This document shows, piece by piece, positions 44,560 through 56,700 of a DNA stretch of 64,000 nucleotides (within the stretch, counting starts at the first letter, position 1; each line of letters starts with the position of its first letter). A program made the translations under genes and the position numbers. Location of the stretch: assembly GCA_050084985.1 (NCBI GenBank), contig JBITNC010000001.1, positions 5,890,001 through 5,954,000 on the forward strand, read 5' to 3'. The notes below the pieces were generated by a model. It had not been told where the DNA came from. It saw nothing but the letters and a program-made list of their open reading frames with translations, and did no database searches. This stretch comes from Nageia nagi. Its lineage: Eukaryota; Pinophyta.

Positions 44560-45230
44560 TATAATGACCCACCCAATTCTACTATCAAGACTTGAGTACC
44601 ATCGAGGTCCTAATGAGATTTAATTTAAATTAAGCCATGTAATGATGAGTTTTGAATAGTGATATGTTTTACTTGTATCAGTTTGATGTTGGCTTTGAGA
44701 TGTTTTGACAAAAGTAATAGGTTAAACCATGATGGAAAGTGTGGAAAAGACCTAAGGAACCAAGCGTGAATTGGTGATAGGAACAAAAGGGAAAGAGTGA
44801 GGAAATGATTAGCATAGGTTCACTAAAAAACCCTAATGACCATCGTAAATCATGTAGTTGCATGGTAGAATAATTAGTCATGAATGTTAATTTTTATGAT
44901 GAATGTGTGTTTGTGAATGTGTATGGATTAACAATTATCCTGCAAATTGAGGTGACCATTGCAAGTAAGATGTATGGTTGATTTCCTATTGTGAATTTTT
45001 GCAATTTAAATTCAAAAAGGGAGGGAAAGGAATGTTCCCTTCCTTTGAATTTGAATTTAAACAAACCTTTTCTTTAAATAGGAGGGTGGAACATTAGGAA
45101 AAATACCTATCTACTATCTCATTAGTTTTATTCTCAAGCTTTGGGTGTAGATTTACATTAAGAAAACAAGTCTCTCCCTCTCCAAGTCTAGATGCATTAA
45201 TTTGCATTTTAGATAGTAAAATTAAAATTC
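44560..45230 (+). repeat. LTR of the gypsy-2 family, stray copy
   Basis: 44560-44941 is a direct repeat of the gypsy-2 3' LTR at 57091-57472. Both begin T(G/A)TAATGACCCACCCAATT and share TTTGAGATGTTTTGACA and GTGTATGGATTAACAATTATCC. This copy continues beyond the point where the other one is interrupted, with a TTTAAATAGGAGGG box near 45073. The 3' end is not certain. No PBS was found after it. It may be a solo LTR inserted in copia-2 or the displaced 5' LTR of gypsy-2. Confidence 0.75.
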
Positions 45231-45569
45231 CTATTTAAAAAAAAAAGTAGTCTTGCTTGGTGTTATTTAAAATGTTTATGGTAGAATTATTTGATAAAAG
45301 CAAATGAAAATAGTTGATGATAATGGCCTAGCTCCATTTGAAAAAACATGCTACCTAGTTTATTTAATATACTCATGCGATAGTTGGTACTTTTTTCTTT
45401 TTGAAAAGGGTATAGTTTTATATTATTTATTTGAAATTTGTTGATAAATATCTGAGTACAAACTCTTATGGCTTATTATTATTTTATTTAGTTGATTTGA
45501 CAAATCCCTTACCATGTGAATTTAGTTACAAAATTTTTGAGTCTCTCCCTAACTTTTCATCCATGCTTC
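45231..45569. other. No feature seen
   Basis: AT-rich. A plus-strand frame of 62 codons at 45431 has no recognisable content. Confidence 0.45.
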
Positions 45570-46570
45570 TCAGTAGATTTCAATGTTCATTTGAGAGCTC
45601 CCATAATGGCCTGCATTAAAAATATGTTGGCAAAGGTTTTAAAATATGACTATATATTTAATCATTGTAATTACTTTTAGATTCATCATCTTCCCATTTC
45701 CTTAAAATTCAAAAATCATTTCTCATTGTTAATAGTTTTTGAACCCTTATGTATTCTTCCATAATTTGCATACTACTATTGAGGCACTCTCAGTCTTAAT
45801 GTCTAATGTAAAGCCATTTCAACTACTTTTTGATGGTCCTCCATACTTACTTAGTGTGCTTCCTTAATGTTACATGCCAAAATAATGCTAGTAAAGAATG
45901 TAGAGTTTGGCTTCTCATTTTGGGTGCCTTTTTAGAAAAACCATTTAATGAATAACCTACCATTGTTGTAGCATATGAAATTCATTGTAAAATAATTCCT
46001 AGTTCCTATGGAAAGCACTTGCAACCACAATATTTGGTGAGAAACCATTTTAATTTCATTTTGATAGATCTCCATATCTTTTCCTAAGCCCCCCACGATG
46101 GCATATGTAGGAAAAATGTTGGCAAAGGATTTAGAGTTTGGTATTATCATTACATGCCCATTAGAAACCCCCATTCTTTATGTATCCTACCATATTTGAA
46201 GTCCATAAATAAATTTTGCAACACACATTTATCAAATGATTCCTGGACCTTGTGTATCTCTTACAAGCTTTTGATACCATAATATCCATTGGGAAATCAA
46301 TGTGACTAGTCTTTAAGGGATACCCATACCTCCTTCTCAAGTTGTGGTGATGACACACGCTAAAAGAATTACTATCAAAAGTTTTAGAATTTTGAGTCAT
46401 GCATATGGTATAATCTCAACCTTTAACATTCATTTTTAAATATTCTTGGATGGATTTACATACCTTTGGAGCTTCCACAATAATCCATGTCAGATGAACA
46501 CTAATGAAGGTTGCAGAGTTTGTTTGTATTTTGTGTATTTTTGAAAAGGCATTTTGTCAAACACCTTATA
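45570..46570 (-). pseudogene. PPR remnant, more diverged
   Basis: Minus-strand pieces such as PNSKSFANIFPTYAIVGGLG and KDMEIYQNEIK at 46140-46060 match the PPR block that elsewhere in the window introduces the motherly L-repeat. Around 45600 the DNA word AGAGCTCCCATAATGGC recalls the repeated AGAGCTCCCATGGTGGC of the cluster at 39270-43140. It is the same gene family and orientation, older or more decayed, and separated from the main cluster by the tandem array and the gypsy LTR. Confidence 0.6.
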
Positions 46571-49270
46571 GACTCTCCCATTGTATTTGTCCTATGTATA
46601 ACCTATTATTTTGATAAATACTATGTTTACATTAATATTCTACATGTTTCTATATGCATTACATAGATTTTATACATACATACATATATATATATATATA
46701 TTTACACCAACAAGAATTATTATATGGTATTCATTAATGGTATAGATTATGTGATTTAGGATTGGTGCATTCATATATTAATTACATAAGGAGAAAATTA
46801 ATAATGTGACTATGACTTTGTGAAATAAGATTATATTTCCTCCAAATAAAAATGATATGGTTCTTATAAATATAATATTAATTATTCAAAATGAGAGTGG
46901 AAATAACAATGTTCAAATTCTTGCTAGTATAAAATTTAAATATTTTTAAGGATGAAGTGATATTAGTAGTATGAAATGGTTATAACATTATTTGATCAAA
47001 GTTAATGTGACCAAGGAAGGGGGGACCCAAGTCCTCTTGAGGTCCATGAGCATAGATCTTGAATGATACACATTTGCATTATTGGCCAAAAAATTATACT
47101 TGGTTGTCCTGATCCAAAAACTCTTCACCTCCTTAGTACTCAACCCAATCTCCTTGATCTTTGGAAAAGGTTTGAAGATGAAGATGGAAAGAGCAACACC
47201 AAAAAATGAAGTTCTATTTGAAAAAAGGGTTGAATTCATTTTCATGTAATTGTTAGCTCAAATTGATATGGGGACCCTTATTATATATTTAGGGTTACCT
47301 CCTTTTCTTTTTATGTAATAATTATCAATTGATGAAATCTTCATGTAATATTATAGATTTTATTTTAATAAGTAGTTTTGGGCTTAAATGGATTTTTGGA
47401 ATCCATTTAGATTCTTTATAAGATATTTATTGAATGGTATTTTAAAAAGATAATGTAGTCCCTAATTTATCTTTTATGGTGTGTATGATGGTCTCAAGAT
47501 AAATATAATTTGTCAATATAATTTGTAGTACAAGGAAAAGCACATGAGGATAGCATCGAAATCTATTTTATGCTTGTAAATAAATGATATTTGGTATGAA
47601 ATGGATAGAAATCTATTTATTAGGGTAAGGAAGACTCATTAGGGGGAAAATATATATCCTAACTTCATTTAATAAATATGTTTAAATTTTATGAATAAGT
47701 TGAATTCATAGAAAAGTATAAAGGAGTTGAGTGTTAATTTTCATAAAGATCCTACATAGGTTGTCATTCAACCTAAATCATTGTAGGTGGGATAAGAACT
47801 TATTGCATTAATATTTAATAAGTGAAATTATAACAATGTAACTCCAATAAAGATATTATTCAACTCAAGAAGGTAAATAACTTTATATTACACCCTATAA
47901 ATAAGTAAATCTAATGACTTTTAAGGATATATATAAAAATAGGTATAGAATCCTTATTGATAATGTAGAGTATAATTTAAAGAGAAATAATGGATCTTAG
48001 TAAATCCTAAGAATCAAATTAAGAAGTAAGATAACCTAAGTGTATATCTAATACCTTTAGTACATGTTACCTCTTGAGAATGATTTACAATCAATTAAGA
48101 AGAATTGATAATGATTCAATTGGGAGGATATAGTAGTAAATTAATGGATGTGCATTATAGTAATGTTGTTAGTTTTCATACATGGGTTTATTGGTAAATC
48201 TTAATAATGATCCATAAATATCTAATGGATCTAGAATTGCAGTACATAAGTTATCAATTTGAAGATAACCTAGATGAAAGAGAAAATCCTAAATGAATCA
48301 ATTCTAACAAAAAGAAAAATTTTAGGTGTATTTGATAATGAATATGGAATGGAATATTCATTATTTGAACCTCCCTTGCTAAATGATATTCTAAAAGAAT
48401 ATTCCTTAAGTATGGACCACTTTGCATCGCACTTCCTTAATAGCAGTGGCTGACTTTAGTGTCATCTTAAGGCAAATTACTAAACAATAGTATGAGAAAT
48501 TTTATAAAGTGGTATTAACTATGCATTACCATGCATATGGGATATTTTTAGTATTCCATATCTCTTATGTGACTTTCTAAGTAGTAAGTTATTTTTGAGT
48601 CTTCTTGCATACGATACGATATCATCAGATCATGGGTGGATTTTATTTTATAATCTTGTTTAAAATTAATTAGACTATATAAAATACTCAAGGGTATTAT
48701 TTTGATACCCATGGCTCCCCAAGATATGGGCATGGGGATGTTGGATTCCATGGTGAGCCTAGCCAATAGATATGGGTAGGCTAGTGTCTCATATCCTTGA
48801 TAGGGTATCAAATGAGGATAGTAGTTGATAAAACTATGGTTACTAGGTGAAGGTAACTTATTAGTCATACTACTTTCAGTTAAGCACATAATAGTATGAT
48901 GACTATTCCATAGGTGATGACATTTCTTGCTCATAAGGAAGTTTTCCTAGGATAAACTAGCTAATATTATGAGTTGAAGGGATATCATCAGGTGATGATG
49001 TGTAGCCTAGTGGATGTACATTCTCTCAAGTGATATGGATCCCAAGTAGGAAACCACTATGCCATGTCCAAAATGTCTATTGAATAGATTATGAAGTGGA
49101 AATGGTGGGGTGATATTTAAGGCATATCCTCAATGGGATGAGCATCATGGAGTGAACACTAGAAGAGATTTAATCAAGGTTAGATAATCCAGACTTTATT
49201 CAATCTTGCCATGTGGTTGCTGACTAGCTAGTAGCATTGATAAAATCATATGGATCATCTGAATCTATTC
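46571..49270. other. No recognisable gene; AT-rich, unassigned
   Basis: Contains a (TA)n tract at 46680-46702. A minus-strand frame at 46988-47245 (KPFPKIKEIGLSTKEVKSFW) and one of 128 codons at 48548-48934 are open, but neither resembles a family I know. The region around 48700-49200 has a less AT-rich, LTR-like look without visible ends. Confidence 0.45.
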
Positions 49271-49639
49271 CTAGATCTTTTGAGTGTTTAAACTAATAAA
49301 ATAAAAGGTTTGAAATTTAGGGTTTTGTATGTATAGAATAAGAGGATGTGTTACATATTCTTCTTTATTTTCAATATAACTCTCTTCAATGGGAGCTTCA
49401 TAAGCTTCCATACAAGGCTCCTCCAAGTACATATCTTCCTCTTCAAGGAAGAATTCATCATCACAATTCAATATGCTTTTTACACAACACATATTCTCCA
49501 TAATAAGAACTTCACAAGAATCTTCACAACAAGATGCTTCAAAAATACAAGGTTCATCATAATAACAATACTTCATTTTATTTATAAAATCTATTAGATT
49601 TTCACACATATTATAAAAAATATATTTTAATAGTTTCAT
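49271..49639 (-). pseudogene. Copia-2 Cys/Glu-rich ORF piece
   Basis: An open minus-strand frame of 122 codons: YDEPCIFEASCCEDSCEVLI, CDDEFFLEEEDMYLEEPCME, AYEAPIEESYIENKEEY. Nine Cys and over thirty acidic residues. It lies 30 codons downstream of the gag N-terminal piece in another frame, so it was probably fused to it. Spacing of the Cys does not match a zinc knuckle. Composition and YLEEE motif match the ORF at the other end of the element. Confidence 0.55.
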
Positions 49640-49920
49640 ACTTTCATAGCTGATCTACAACTACCAATAAGTGGAAAATAATTTTCTTTCATATATTTTT
49701 TTATATCCATGAGATCCAAGCAATGTTTTTGTTGCACCTATTTCTTCAACCTTCTCTCTTCTCCTTAAAACATACTCCAATTGGGTGGTTCTTCATATCC
49801 ATCTTCAATTATGTTCCAAAGTTCTTTTTCCATCAACAAGGCATTCATTTTTATACATCAAAAAGCATAATCTTCACCATTAAATTTTAGAAGCTCCAAG
49901 TCTTCAAACATGGTGGCCAT
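49640..49920 (-). pseudogene. Copia-2 gag N-terminal domain
   Basis: The minus strand from the ATG at 49920 reads MATMFEDLELLKFNGEDYAF, TGA stop in place of Trp, then IKMNALLMEKELWNIIEDGY. This is the start of the copia gag (UBN2-like) domain: Met, a short hydrophobic strand, N-x-x-x-Y/W, then KMxALL and LW-x-I-I/V-E-x-G-Y. It begins about 90 bp after the PBS, the expected place. Stops follow within 60 residues. Confidence 0.7.
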
Positions 49921-50007
49921 TATTGTAAAGATTTTATAAATCTCTGAAAAAATTCTCAATCAAACTTTGGAACAAATTATGAAATCATAATCTTAAAATT
50001 TCCACCA

Positions 50008-50020
50008 AGCTTTGATACAC
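50008..50020 (-). other. PBS of copia-2 (tRNA-iMet type)
   Basis: Minus strand TGTATCAAAGCTTGG just after the LTR, compared with TGGTATCAGAGC. It lacks one G and has one substitution. Position and downstream gag support it. Confidence 0.6.
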
Positions 50021-50021
50021 A

Positions 50022-50799
50022 TGTATTTTTTTATTAGAATGACTACATGAACAATCCTTAAGGTTACCAATAATATTGATAAAATTATTGCACACAAAGA
50101 AACTAATTATCCCAAGATCTTCAGTTTGATTTTAATAAAATTATCAATGAATCATTGAAGCAATAATAAGTTTAACTAACACTCAATAATGATATTTGAT
50201 ATTGAAACTCTCAACATATAACAAGAAATTGTAATCCAAGTTACAACACTATCACTCATTATAGAAATGATATGGATAAAATTCAATACACTTCACTATT
50301 GAATAAAAAAATCACACTTACAATATGTATTCTGATAGAATACCATTATTTCATCTATATCAAATCTATTCTATTAATTCTCTCATAGAGCTTACACTAC
50401 AACCTTCTACATTCCACCATTACATGCCATGTAACATTCCAATAAATCGAGAAAGTTTATATAGGTCTCCTAGAGTACTAAAATCCAACATAGGAACCAA
50501 CCTATAATTAATCATATGGTAAACCATGAAAGCCATAAACTCAAATAAACTTGCAAAATACTAAAACACACTCAAAATATGCCTAAACAAGGAACTATCC
50601 AAATCTTAAGCAAATCAGACTTGTACATACCAACTATATAGGATCGATCATCCAATTGTTATGGCTTGATCATTTGACTAGTCTGGCTAATCAAACTTTT
50701 TAATTATTCTTCTAATGGATTGAACCTATGATGTTTGATTACATAATAAAATGTTGAAACTTTATGTTTTGATGAGTTACAAGGATCAATTTTCTAATA
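50022..50799 (-). repeat. 5' LTR of copia-2
   Basis: About 778 bp. On the minus strand its start reads TATTAGAAAATTGATCC where the 3' copy has TGTTGGAAAATTGATCC, so the TG end has mutated. It ends ATACA before the PBS. The outer 425 bp match 27719-28143. Confidence 0.8.
50456..50463 (-). promoter_or_regulatory. TATA box in copia-2 LTR
   Basis: Minus strand CCTATATAAACTTTC. The truncated 3' LTR keeps the word as TCTATATAAAC, so it is shared by both copies. Confidence 0.65.
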
Positions 50800-51331
50800 G
50801 AAATATCTTTAAAATCTTATATGAGAGAAAATATCTTATTTCATACCATGTTTCAAATATTTTTCTTTAATATGCTAACACTTTATTAGTATAAGGTTTA
50901 ATTTGGGTGACCCTTGAATTTACAACCTTGATTAGTTCAACTCTCGATATTTATCGTGATGAGTATTTTGGTCTTATTTTCAACTATTTTGTCTTTTATT
51001 TTTTATAATAATTTAATCTTATCATGCTTCCTTGATGAATGTCCTCTCATACATATTTAATATCCTTAATATCTTAGTTTGACTTAGTATAACTTAACTT
51101 CTCACGATAAGGGCTTCCTTACCTTCGTAAGATCTTCTACTACAACTAGAATTTTTGGAGTGTTAATATTTCAACTTTAGATGGTGGTATTTCACTTTTG
51201 GTAGTTGATTTAAGAGGAATTATTTATAAGCTCTTTTAGGATTAACTTTAGTTTGAATGTTCCATTTCCTCTTTTATGAACATTTTTTATTCCTTTTGTT
51301 ATAGTAATAGCAAAACATTTCCATTTTGTAG
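50800..51331. other. No feature seen
   Basis: AT-rich. Could be the 5' untranslated part of gypsy-2 or a further unit. Confidence 0.4.
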
Positions 51332-51584
51332 ATGCCTAAATATGATTAATTATTAATTAATAATTCATATTTATTGCATCAAAGAATATTTATTGTAAAA
51401 GGATGTAAAATGTAACCAAGGAAATGTAATCAATGTAATGGACCATTATATGATGTAAAGAGTGTCAAATATCAAGAAAGATACCATAAATAATGTAATA
51501 TGAAATGATCCCAAGAATCAAAGAGGATTAAAAAATTAATATAAAAAGATATTAATGGAAACATAATCAATATTAGTAGGTATT

Positions 51585-51601
51585 GAGAGAGAGAGAGAGA
51601 G
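51585..51601. repeat. (GA)n in left arm of the inverted repeat
   Basis: About eight GA units, facing the CT tract at 52242-52258. Confidence 0.95.
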
Positions 51602-52241
51602 CAAAACCTACAAGATCATTCTAGCCAACCAACAATGATGTTTTGTAATACCACCTTTACTTAGATTTGTTAAACCCTTCATCTCTCTCCACATATCGCC
51701 AACAATGTACTCTTAGGCTATTGGTAGCTTTGGTTCCTTATGGTATACTATGGTGATTGATGTATGATCTCTAATATTTCATTTGGATGTGATTTTGATG
51801 AAGGTACATTATTTATCATATTCATTTATTGACATATTTCTAATATATACTTTAATAATATAGTGTAGACAAATAGTGTTGTGATTTATCATTTATGTAT
51901 TATTTATAATATAGTGTAGACTTAAAAATAATGCATAAATGATAAATCATGACACTATTTGTCTACACTATATTATTGAAGCATATATCATAAATATGTC
52001 AATAAAAAAATATGATAAATAATGTACCTTCATCAAACTCACATCCAAATGAAATATTAAAAATCATACATCAATCATCATAGTATACCATAAGAAACCA
52101 ACACCACCAATGACCTAAGAGTACATCAATGGTTGCATGAAATACTTAGATCTATGAATAGAAATAAAGATATGTGAAGAAGTAGAGGTGGTATTATAAA
52201 ACATTATTTTTGGTTGGATAGAATGATCTTGCAGGTTTTGG

Positions 52242-52280
<39 letters not shown>
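52242..52280. repeat. (CT)n(AT)n in right arm of the inverted repeat
   Basis: Eight CT units followed by eleven AT units. The AT part has no partner in the left arm, so it expanded or arose after the arms formed. Confidence 0.95.
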
Positions 52281-52524
52281 CGATGTCAATTATGTTTCCA
52301 TTGATATCCTTTTATAGCAATGTTTTGATCCTCTTTGATTCTTTCCATCATTGCATATTACACTATTTTTGGTATGTTTCTTGATATTTTATACTCTTTA
52401 CATCATATAATGGTCCATTACATTAATTACATTACCTAGGCTACATTTTACATCCTTTTACAATAAATATTCCTTGATGTAATAAATATGAACTATTAAT
52501 TAATAATAAATCATATTTAGGCAT

Positions 52525-53640
52525 GCCAAAAATGGCCTTCCCATCAATGCCATTGTCAAGGTAAACCAAAGAAATGTTAGGGGCCTAAATACAAATGTTA
52601 GAGGCAAAAATGCCAAAAATGGAATAATGAGGAATGTCGATAGAAGGGTTCACAACAATGAGAATGAGAGTTCTTCAAGTCATTCCATTTAGAATAATAG
52701 AGGAGAAGAAGCAATCATGAGATTACAAGAGTAGTTGGTAGAGCAGCAAATAATAATAAATAATTTGCTGAACCAAGGGTTCACCCTCTATGAGAAGAAC
52801 TTGTTCTAGAACAAGAAAGACTTGAAGGGATGGATGCTCAGATCTAGGTAAGAATTGAACAAGAACTTGTAATAGATTTGAAGAAAGCTCGTATTTTGAA
52901 ATTTAATGGTAAACAAGAAGGTGAACAAGTATACATATGGTTAGAATAAGCAAAAACCTACTTTTCAATGAAAAATGTATCATCAAAGACCAAATTGTAT
53001 GGGCTACCTACAATTTTTAGGATGTTGTTCTAGAATGGTGGAACACATATAAGATTAAGCACAAGATCTAGTACCTGAAGTGGCCAAAATTTACAACAAC
53101 ATTCCATAAAAGATTCATTTCTCAAGTGTATTATGATAGAAAGTGTGAAGAATATTATACTTTTTAGCAAGGATCCATGAGTATTTAGAGTTATCACCAA
53201 AGATTTGTTAAACTTCTAAAGTACATCCCAGGAAATTAGAATCATATGAAGGTGCATAAATTCCATATGGGATTAGATCCCAAGATCAATATTGTAGTAA
53301 ATGTATTGAATCCCAAAATGCTTGAAGAGGCATATGACCTTGCAAAAGAGAAGAAACTAACTTGGGAATCAAGAAGACTTTTGTAAACTACAAGATTCTA
53401 GATGAAAAAGATAAGGAAATCCATCAAAAGAATTATAGTGCAAAGAATCCAACACAAGAGATAAGCAATAAGAAAAATAATCATGGTTATAGGAATGGTA
53501 ATCACTCCAAATTTTATAAGAGACCATTTGGGAATAAAGGTTTTAAGAAGAAGAATTTTGAGAGGAAAAATCAATAGTTTTATAAGCAACATCAGAATCC
53601 TAGAAATGGAAACTAAGGTTTCAAAAACCATGGTCAAGGG
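52525..53640 (+). pseudogene. Gypsy-2 gag
   Basis: The capsid domain is seen from about 53030: VLEWWNTYKIKHKI, then KWPKFTTTFHKRFISQVYYD, YHQRFVKLLKYIPGN and HKFHMGLDPKINIVVNVLNP. W-W, F-x-x-F and the Y-x-x-x-F-x-x-L pattern fit the retrotransposon gag helical domain. The following 53362-53577 frame is basic (Lys/Asn/Arg-rich), as expected before a zinc knuckle, but no intact CCHC is visible. The N-terminal 250 bp has many stops. Confidence 0.75.
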
Positions 53641-53779
53641 TTTCTAAATCAAATATGCAATTAGAATACATCAAGAGACAAGTTTTCTAAATAAAATAAA
53701 GCTTCACAATATTGCTACTAGAATTATGGTGGAGCAAATTATGCTAATAAATATCCCTTGAAGACATATCCTCCTAGAG

Positions 53780-54290
53780 AGCACCAAATCTTTGCAACTA
53801 CCAAATTGGGACAAGCCACATCTCTCCAAATCCTTGGTAAAACTTTTTGATAAATCTTTTAAGATTTTAATAAATTACAATGCTACAAATAATTTTATTT
53901 CAAATTCCTTAGTTAAGGACATGTCAAAGGCACTAGAATTTTTGACAAATGGTTGGCAAGTGGAGTTTGGATCAGGTCAAAAATACCCTATTAGATAATG
54001 TTTTAGGGATGTTGAACTAGAATTACCCAAAGGGTCTATTGTGTAGGATTTGTATATGGTTCCCCTAGCTTCTTACGATATCATGTTAGGCATGGATTGG
54101 TTGATGGCCCACAAAACTTTGATTGAATTTTAGGAGAGATGGGTAGAATACATCAATGTATCTCAAAATCAATACATGGTGTATAGTGATCAAGGATCTT
54201 TTAAACCCTATTTGATCACAACCATGCAAGTTAAAAGAAGCATTAGAAAGAAGAGATGATTTATACAATCAAAGTTAAAGAAGTGGAACA
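53780..54290 (+). pseudogene. Gypsy-2 protease
   Basis: Reads FKILINYNATNNFISNSLVK, where the family has Asp-Ser-Gly followed by Ala-Thr. Here it is Asn-Tyr-Asn, so the catalytic Asp is gone. Downstream VPLASYDIMLGMDWLMAHK is the conserved C-terminal part of the gypsy protease. A frame change and stop lie between. Confidence 0.8.
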
Positions 54291-54389
54291 AGAGGATAAA
54301 GAGGTAGATTTTTTAAATAAGTACCTTATGTTAAGAGAATACAAATATGTGTTCCTCAAAGATCTACCTGGATTAATACAAAATAATAA

Positions 54390-55090
54390 TTTGGTTTCTT
54401 AATAGATTTGTTGCTAGGAGCTGAACCTATTTCTAGAACCCCATATAGAATGAACATCATTGAAATGTAGGAGTTGAAGGTACAATTACAAGATTTGTTA
54501 GAAATAGGGTTGATAAACCAAGTGTATCACCATGAGGTACTCCTACATTGTTTGTGAAAAAGAAATATGAAACTCTAAGATTGTGTATTGATTATAGGAT
54601 GTTGAAAAAGGTCACCATTAAGATTAGGTATCCCTTACCTAGGATTTATGACTTGTTTTATCAACTCAAATATGCTATATTTTCTCTAAGATATATATGA
54701 GATCAAGATATCATAAATTAAGAATTAAAGAATCAAACACCCATAATAAAGCTTTTAAAAATAGGTATGGACACTATGAGTTTGTTGTATTACCTTTTGG
54801 GTTAACAAATGCCCCTACAACATTCATGAACTTGATGAATATTCTCTATTAGGAATACATAGACAAGTTTGTGCTACTATTTCTAAATGATATACTCATA
54901 TACTCAAAGAATGAAGAGGAACATAATTATAATCAAAGGATAGCTCTAGAAGTGTTGAGAAGAAACTAATTATATAGAAAGTTATCAAAGTGTGACTTTT
55001 ATGTTTCCCATATTTAGTAACTAGGTCACATCATCTCTATAAAAGGAATTTTGTTGATCCTAAGAAAGTAGAAGCAATAATAAGTTAGCC
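54390..55090 (+). pseudogene. Gypsy-2 reverse transcriptase
   Basis: Begins GAEPISRTPYRMNIIEMQEL and KVQLQDLLEIGLI near 54420-54510. [17 protein letters not shown] near 54790 and VLLFLNDILIYSKNEEEH near 54870-54925 follow. The YxDD box reads FLND, so the first catalytic Asp is Asn. At least five frame changes or stops occur. Downstream PMPTSVTQVRIFMGLPSYYQ is the usual linker into RNase H. Confidence 0.85.
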
Positions 55091-55091
55091 T

Positions 55092-55640
55092 ATGCCAACA
55101 AGTGTGACTCAAGTAAGGATTTTTATGGGATTACCTAGTTATTATCAAAGGTTTTTCAAATATTTCTTAAATATAGCCAACCCCATCACTAGTCTCCAAA
55201 AGAAAAATAAGGTGTTTAAATGGAAAGAAAAGTGTGAAAAAGATTTTGCAACTTTGAAAGAAAGGCTTACCAAAACACCATTTCTCACTATCCTTGACCC
55301 ACATAGTGATTTTGTAATATGCATAGATGCTTCACTAGAAGGTTTGGGTGCTATGTTATCATAAAATGAAAATCTAATTGCATATGAATCTAGAAAACTA
55401 AAAACACATGAGTTGAACTATGTAACTCAAAATGTGGAGGAACTATCTTTTAGGAAAACCTTTCAAACTTTGGAACAGATCACCAAAGTTTGAAGTACCT
55501 TTCACTCAGCCAAATCTAAATGCTAGGCAAAGGTGATGGGTGGAATTCTTAGTTGAATATGAATTTGGTATTGAATACATCAAAGGAAAGAAAAACAAAG
55601 TGGTAGATGCTCTAAGTCATAGACGACATGTGAATTCCAT
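55092..55640 (+). pseudogene. Gypsy-2 RNase H
   Basis: Reads FVICIDASLEGLGAMLS with the first catalytic Asp, stop in place of a likely Gln, then IAYESRKLKTHELNYVTQN. After a deletion comes FGIEYIKGKKNKVVDALSH near 55560-55620, which carries the last Asp of the fold. The middle part (around 55440-55500) is shortened and out of frame, and the expected region with the second acidic residue is disturbed. Confidence 0.8.
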
Positions 55641-55659
55641 GATAAGAAGTCAATTTGAC

Positions 55660-56700
55660 TTGCTTGATCAAGTGAAATATTTGTAGCAAGAAGATCTATA
55701 TTGTAGATCTATCAAGGAATTGATTGGGAAAGGTACCCCATCATCTCAAGATTTCACCAAAAAATATGGAATTTTGTATTTTAAGAACATATTAGTCATC
55801 CCAAAGAAGGGAAATTTGAGAAATTTAATCATGCAATAAGATCATCACCCCTTGTATGTAGCATATACAGTAGGTATGAAGATGAGAGAACACCTAAAAT
55901 AGAGATTCTATAGGGATGGAATGAAAAAATACATAGCAAAATTCTTGGCAAGATACCTCAAATTTCATAAAGTGAAGGTAAAGCATCAACATGTAGGTGG
56001 ATATATGTATCCACATGATGTTCCTACATAGAAATGGTAAGTGATTTAAATGGATTTTATTATCAATTTACCAAAAATTAGATTCCATCGTGACTCAATC
56101 TTGGTAGTGGTTAACAAATTGACCAAGATAGCACATTTTATACCTAGTAAAATCACTAATGATGCCCCTACAATAGGAAATAATTTTTCCCATAAAATCT
56201 TCAGATTGCATGGATTTCCTAAGGTGATCATCTTAGATAGTGATTCTAAGTTCACCTCCATGTTTTGGAAATCATTACATAAGGCATTGGGAACAAGTGA
56301 ATAGAGTTTTTGAGGATATGCTTAGAATGTATTGCATGGAGCAAAAGACTAAATGGGAGGATTACCTCTACTTAGTCAAATTTGCTTATAATAATGGTTA
56401 TAATTCATCTTTGGTAATGGCTCCTTTGGAAGCTCTTTGAAAAAGGAGATGCGAGACTCCTTTATCTTGGAACAATTGAGAGGATTGGGTGATGATATAG
56501 CCTAAAATGTGAAAGAAAATGAGGAACATTTGAATTCCATTTTATGAAAGGTTAAGGAAGTTATTGATCAAAAAAAGAGTTATACTAATCTCAAGAGAAC
56601 TCCTCAAGAATTTGCTATGGGTGATAAAGTATTTTTATGAGTTTGACCCATGAAAATCCATTTGATTTGTTGGTCCTTTTGACATAGTTGAAAGAAGAGT
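55660..56700 (+). pseudogene. Gypsy-2 integrase
   Basis: Pieces in order: SQFDLLDQVKYL, REHLKXRFYRDGMKKYIAKF (X a stop), MDFIINLPKIRFHRDSILVV with the first catalytic Asp, KVIILDSDSKFTSMFWKSLH with the second, then HKALGT followed directly by EQVNRVFEDMLRMYCMEQKT. Compared with the family, some fifteen residues between these are missing and the frame shifts, although the Glu itself seems to remain. A recognisable KWEDYLYLVKFAYNNGYNSS follows. The zinc-binding N-terminus is degraded. Confidence 0.85.

Larger units (their letters stand above)
27719..50799 (-). mobile_element. Copia-2: copia-like element, possibly non-autonomous, with many insertions
   Basis: A truncated LTR at 27719-28143 and a complete one at 50022-50799 are direct repeats in the same orientation. 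On the minus strand a polypurine tract precedes the left copy and a PBS plus gag start follow the right copy, so they are the 3' and 5' LTR of one element or one family. Pieces of an acidic/Cys-rich ORF occur inside near both ends and at 37956-38147 and 44140-44559. I found no copia RT or integrase between them. The LINE, PPR cluster, tandem arrays and a gypsy LTR account for most of the 23 kb. Confidence 0.6.
51332..52524. repeat. Long inverted repeat with arms of about 575-600 bp
   Basis: The left arm 51332-51905 and right arm 51923-52524 are reverse complements with modest divergence. The outer ends are ATGCCTAAATATGATT and its complement AATCATATTTAGGCAT. The inner ends are AATAGTGT...ATTTATCATTTATG and complement, around a spacer of about 17 bp that itself repeats ATAATATAGTGTAGAC. 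A (GA)n tract in the left arm faces (CT)n(AT)n in the right arm. A TATAAAA-like word lies in each arm. Transcription through it would give a long hairpin. No protein is encoded. Confidence 0.9.

Noticed and set aside
44678-44881. Minus-strand frame repeated at 57209-57412
   Set aside because: The similarity of the two frames comes from the duplicated LTR, not from a conserved protein.
48548-48934. Minus-strand frame of 128 codons
   Set aside because: Open by chance as far as I can see: no domain, no repeats, no neighbour on the same frame. Left in the unassigned stretch.
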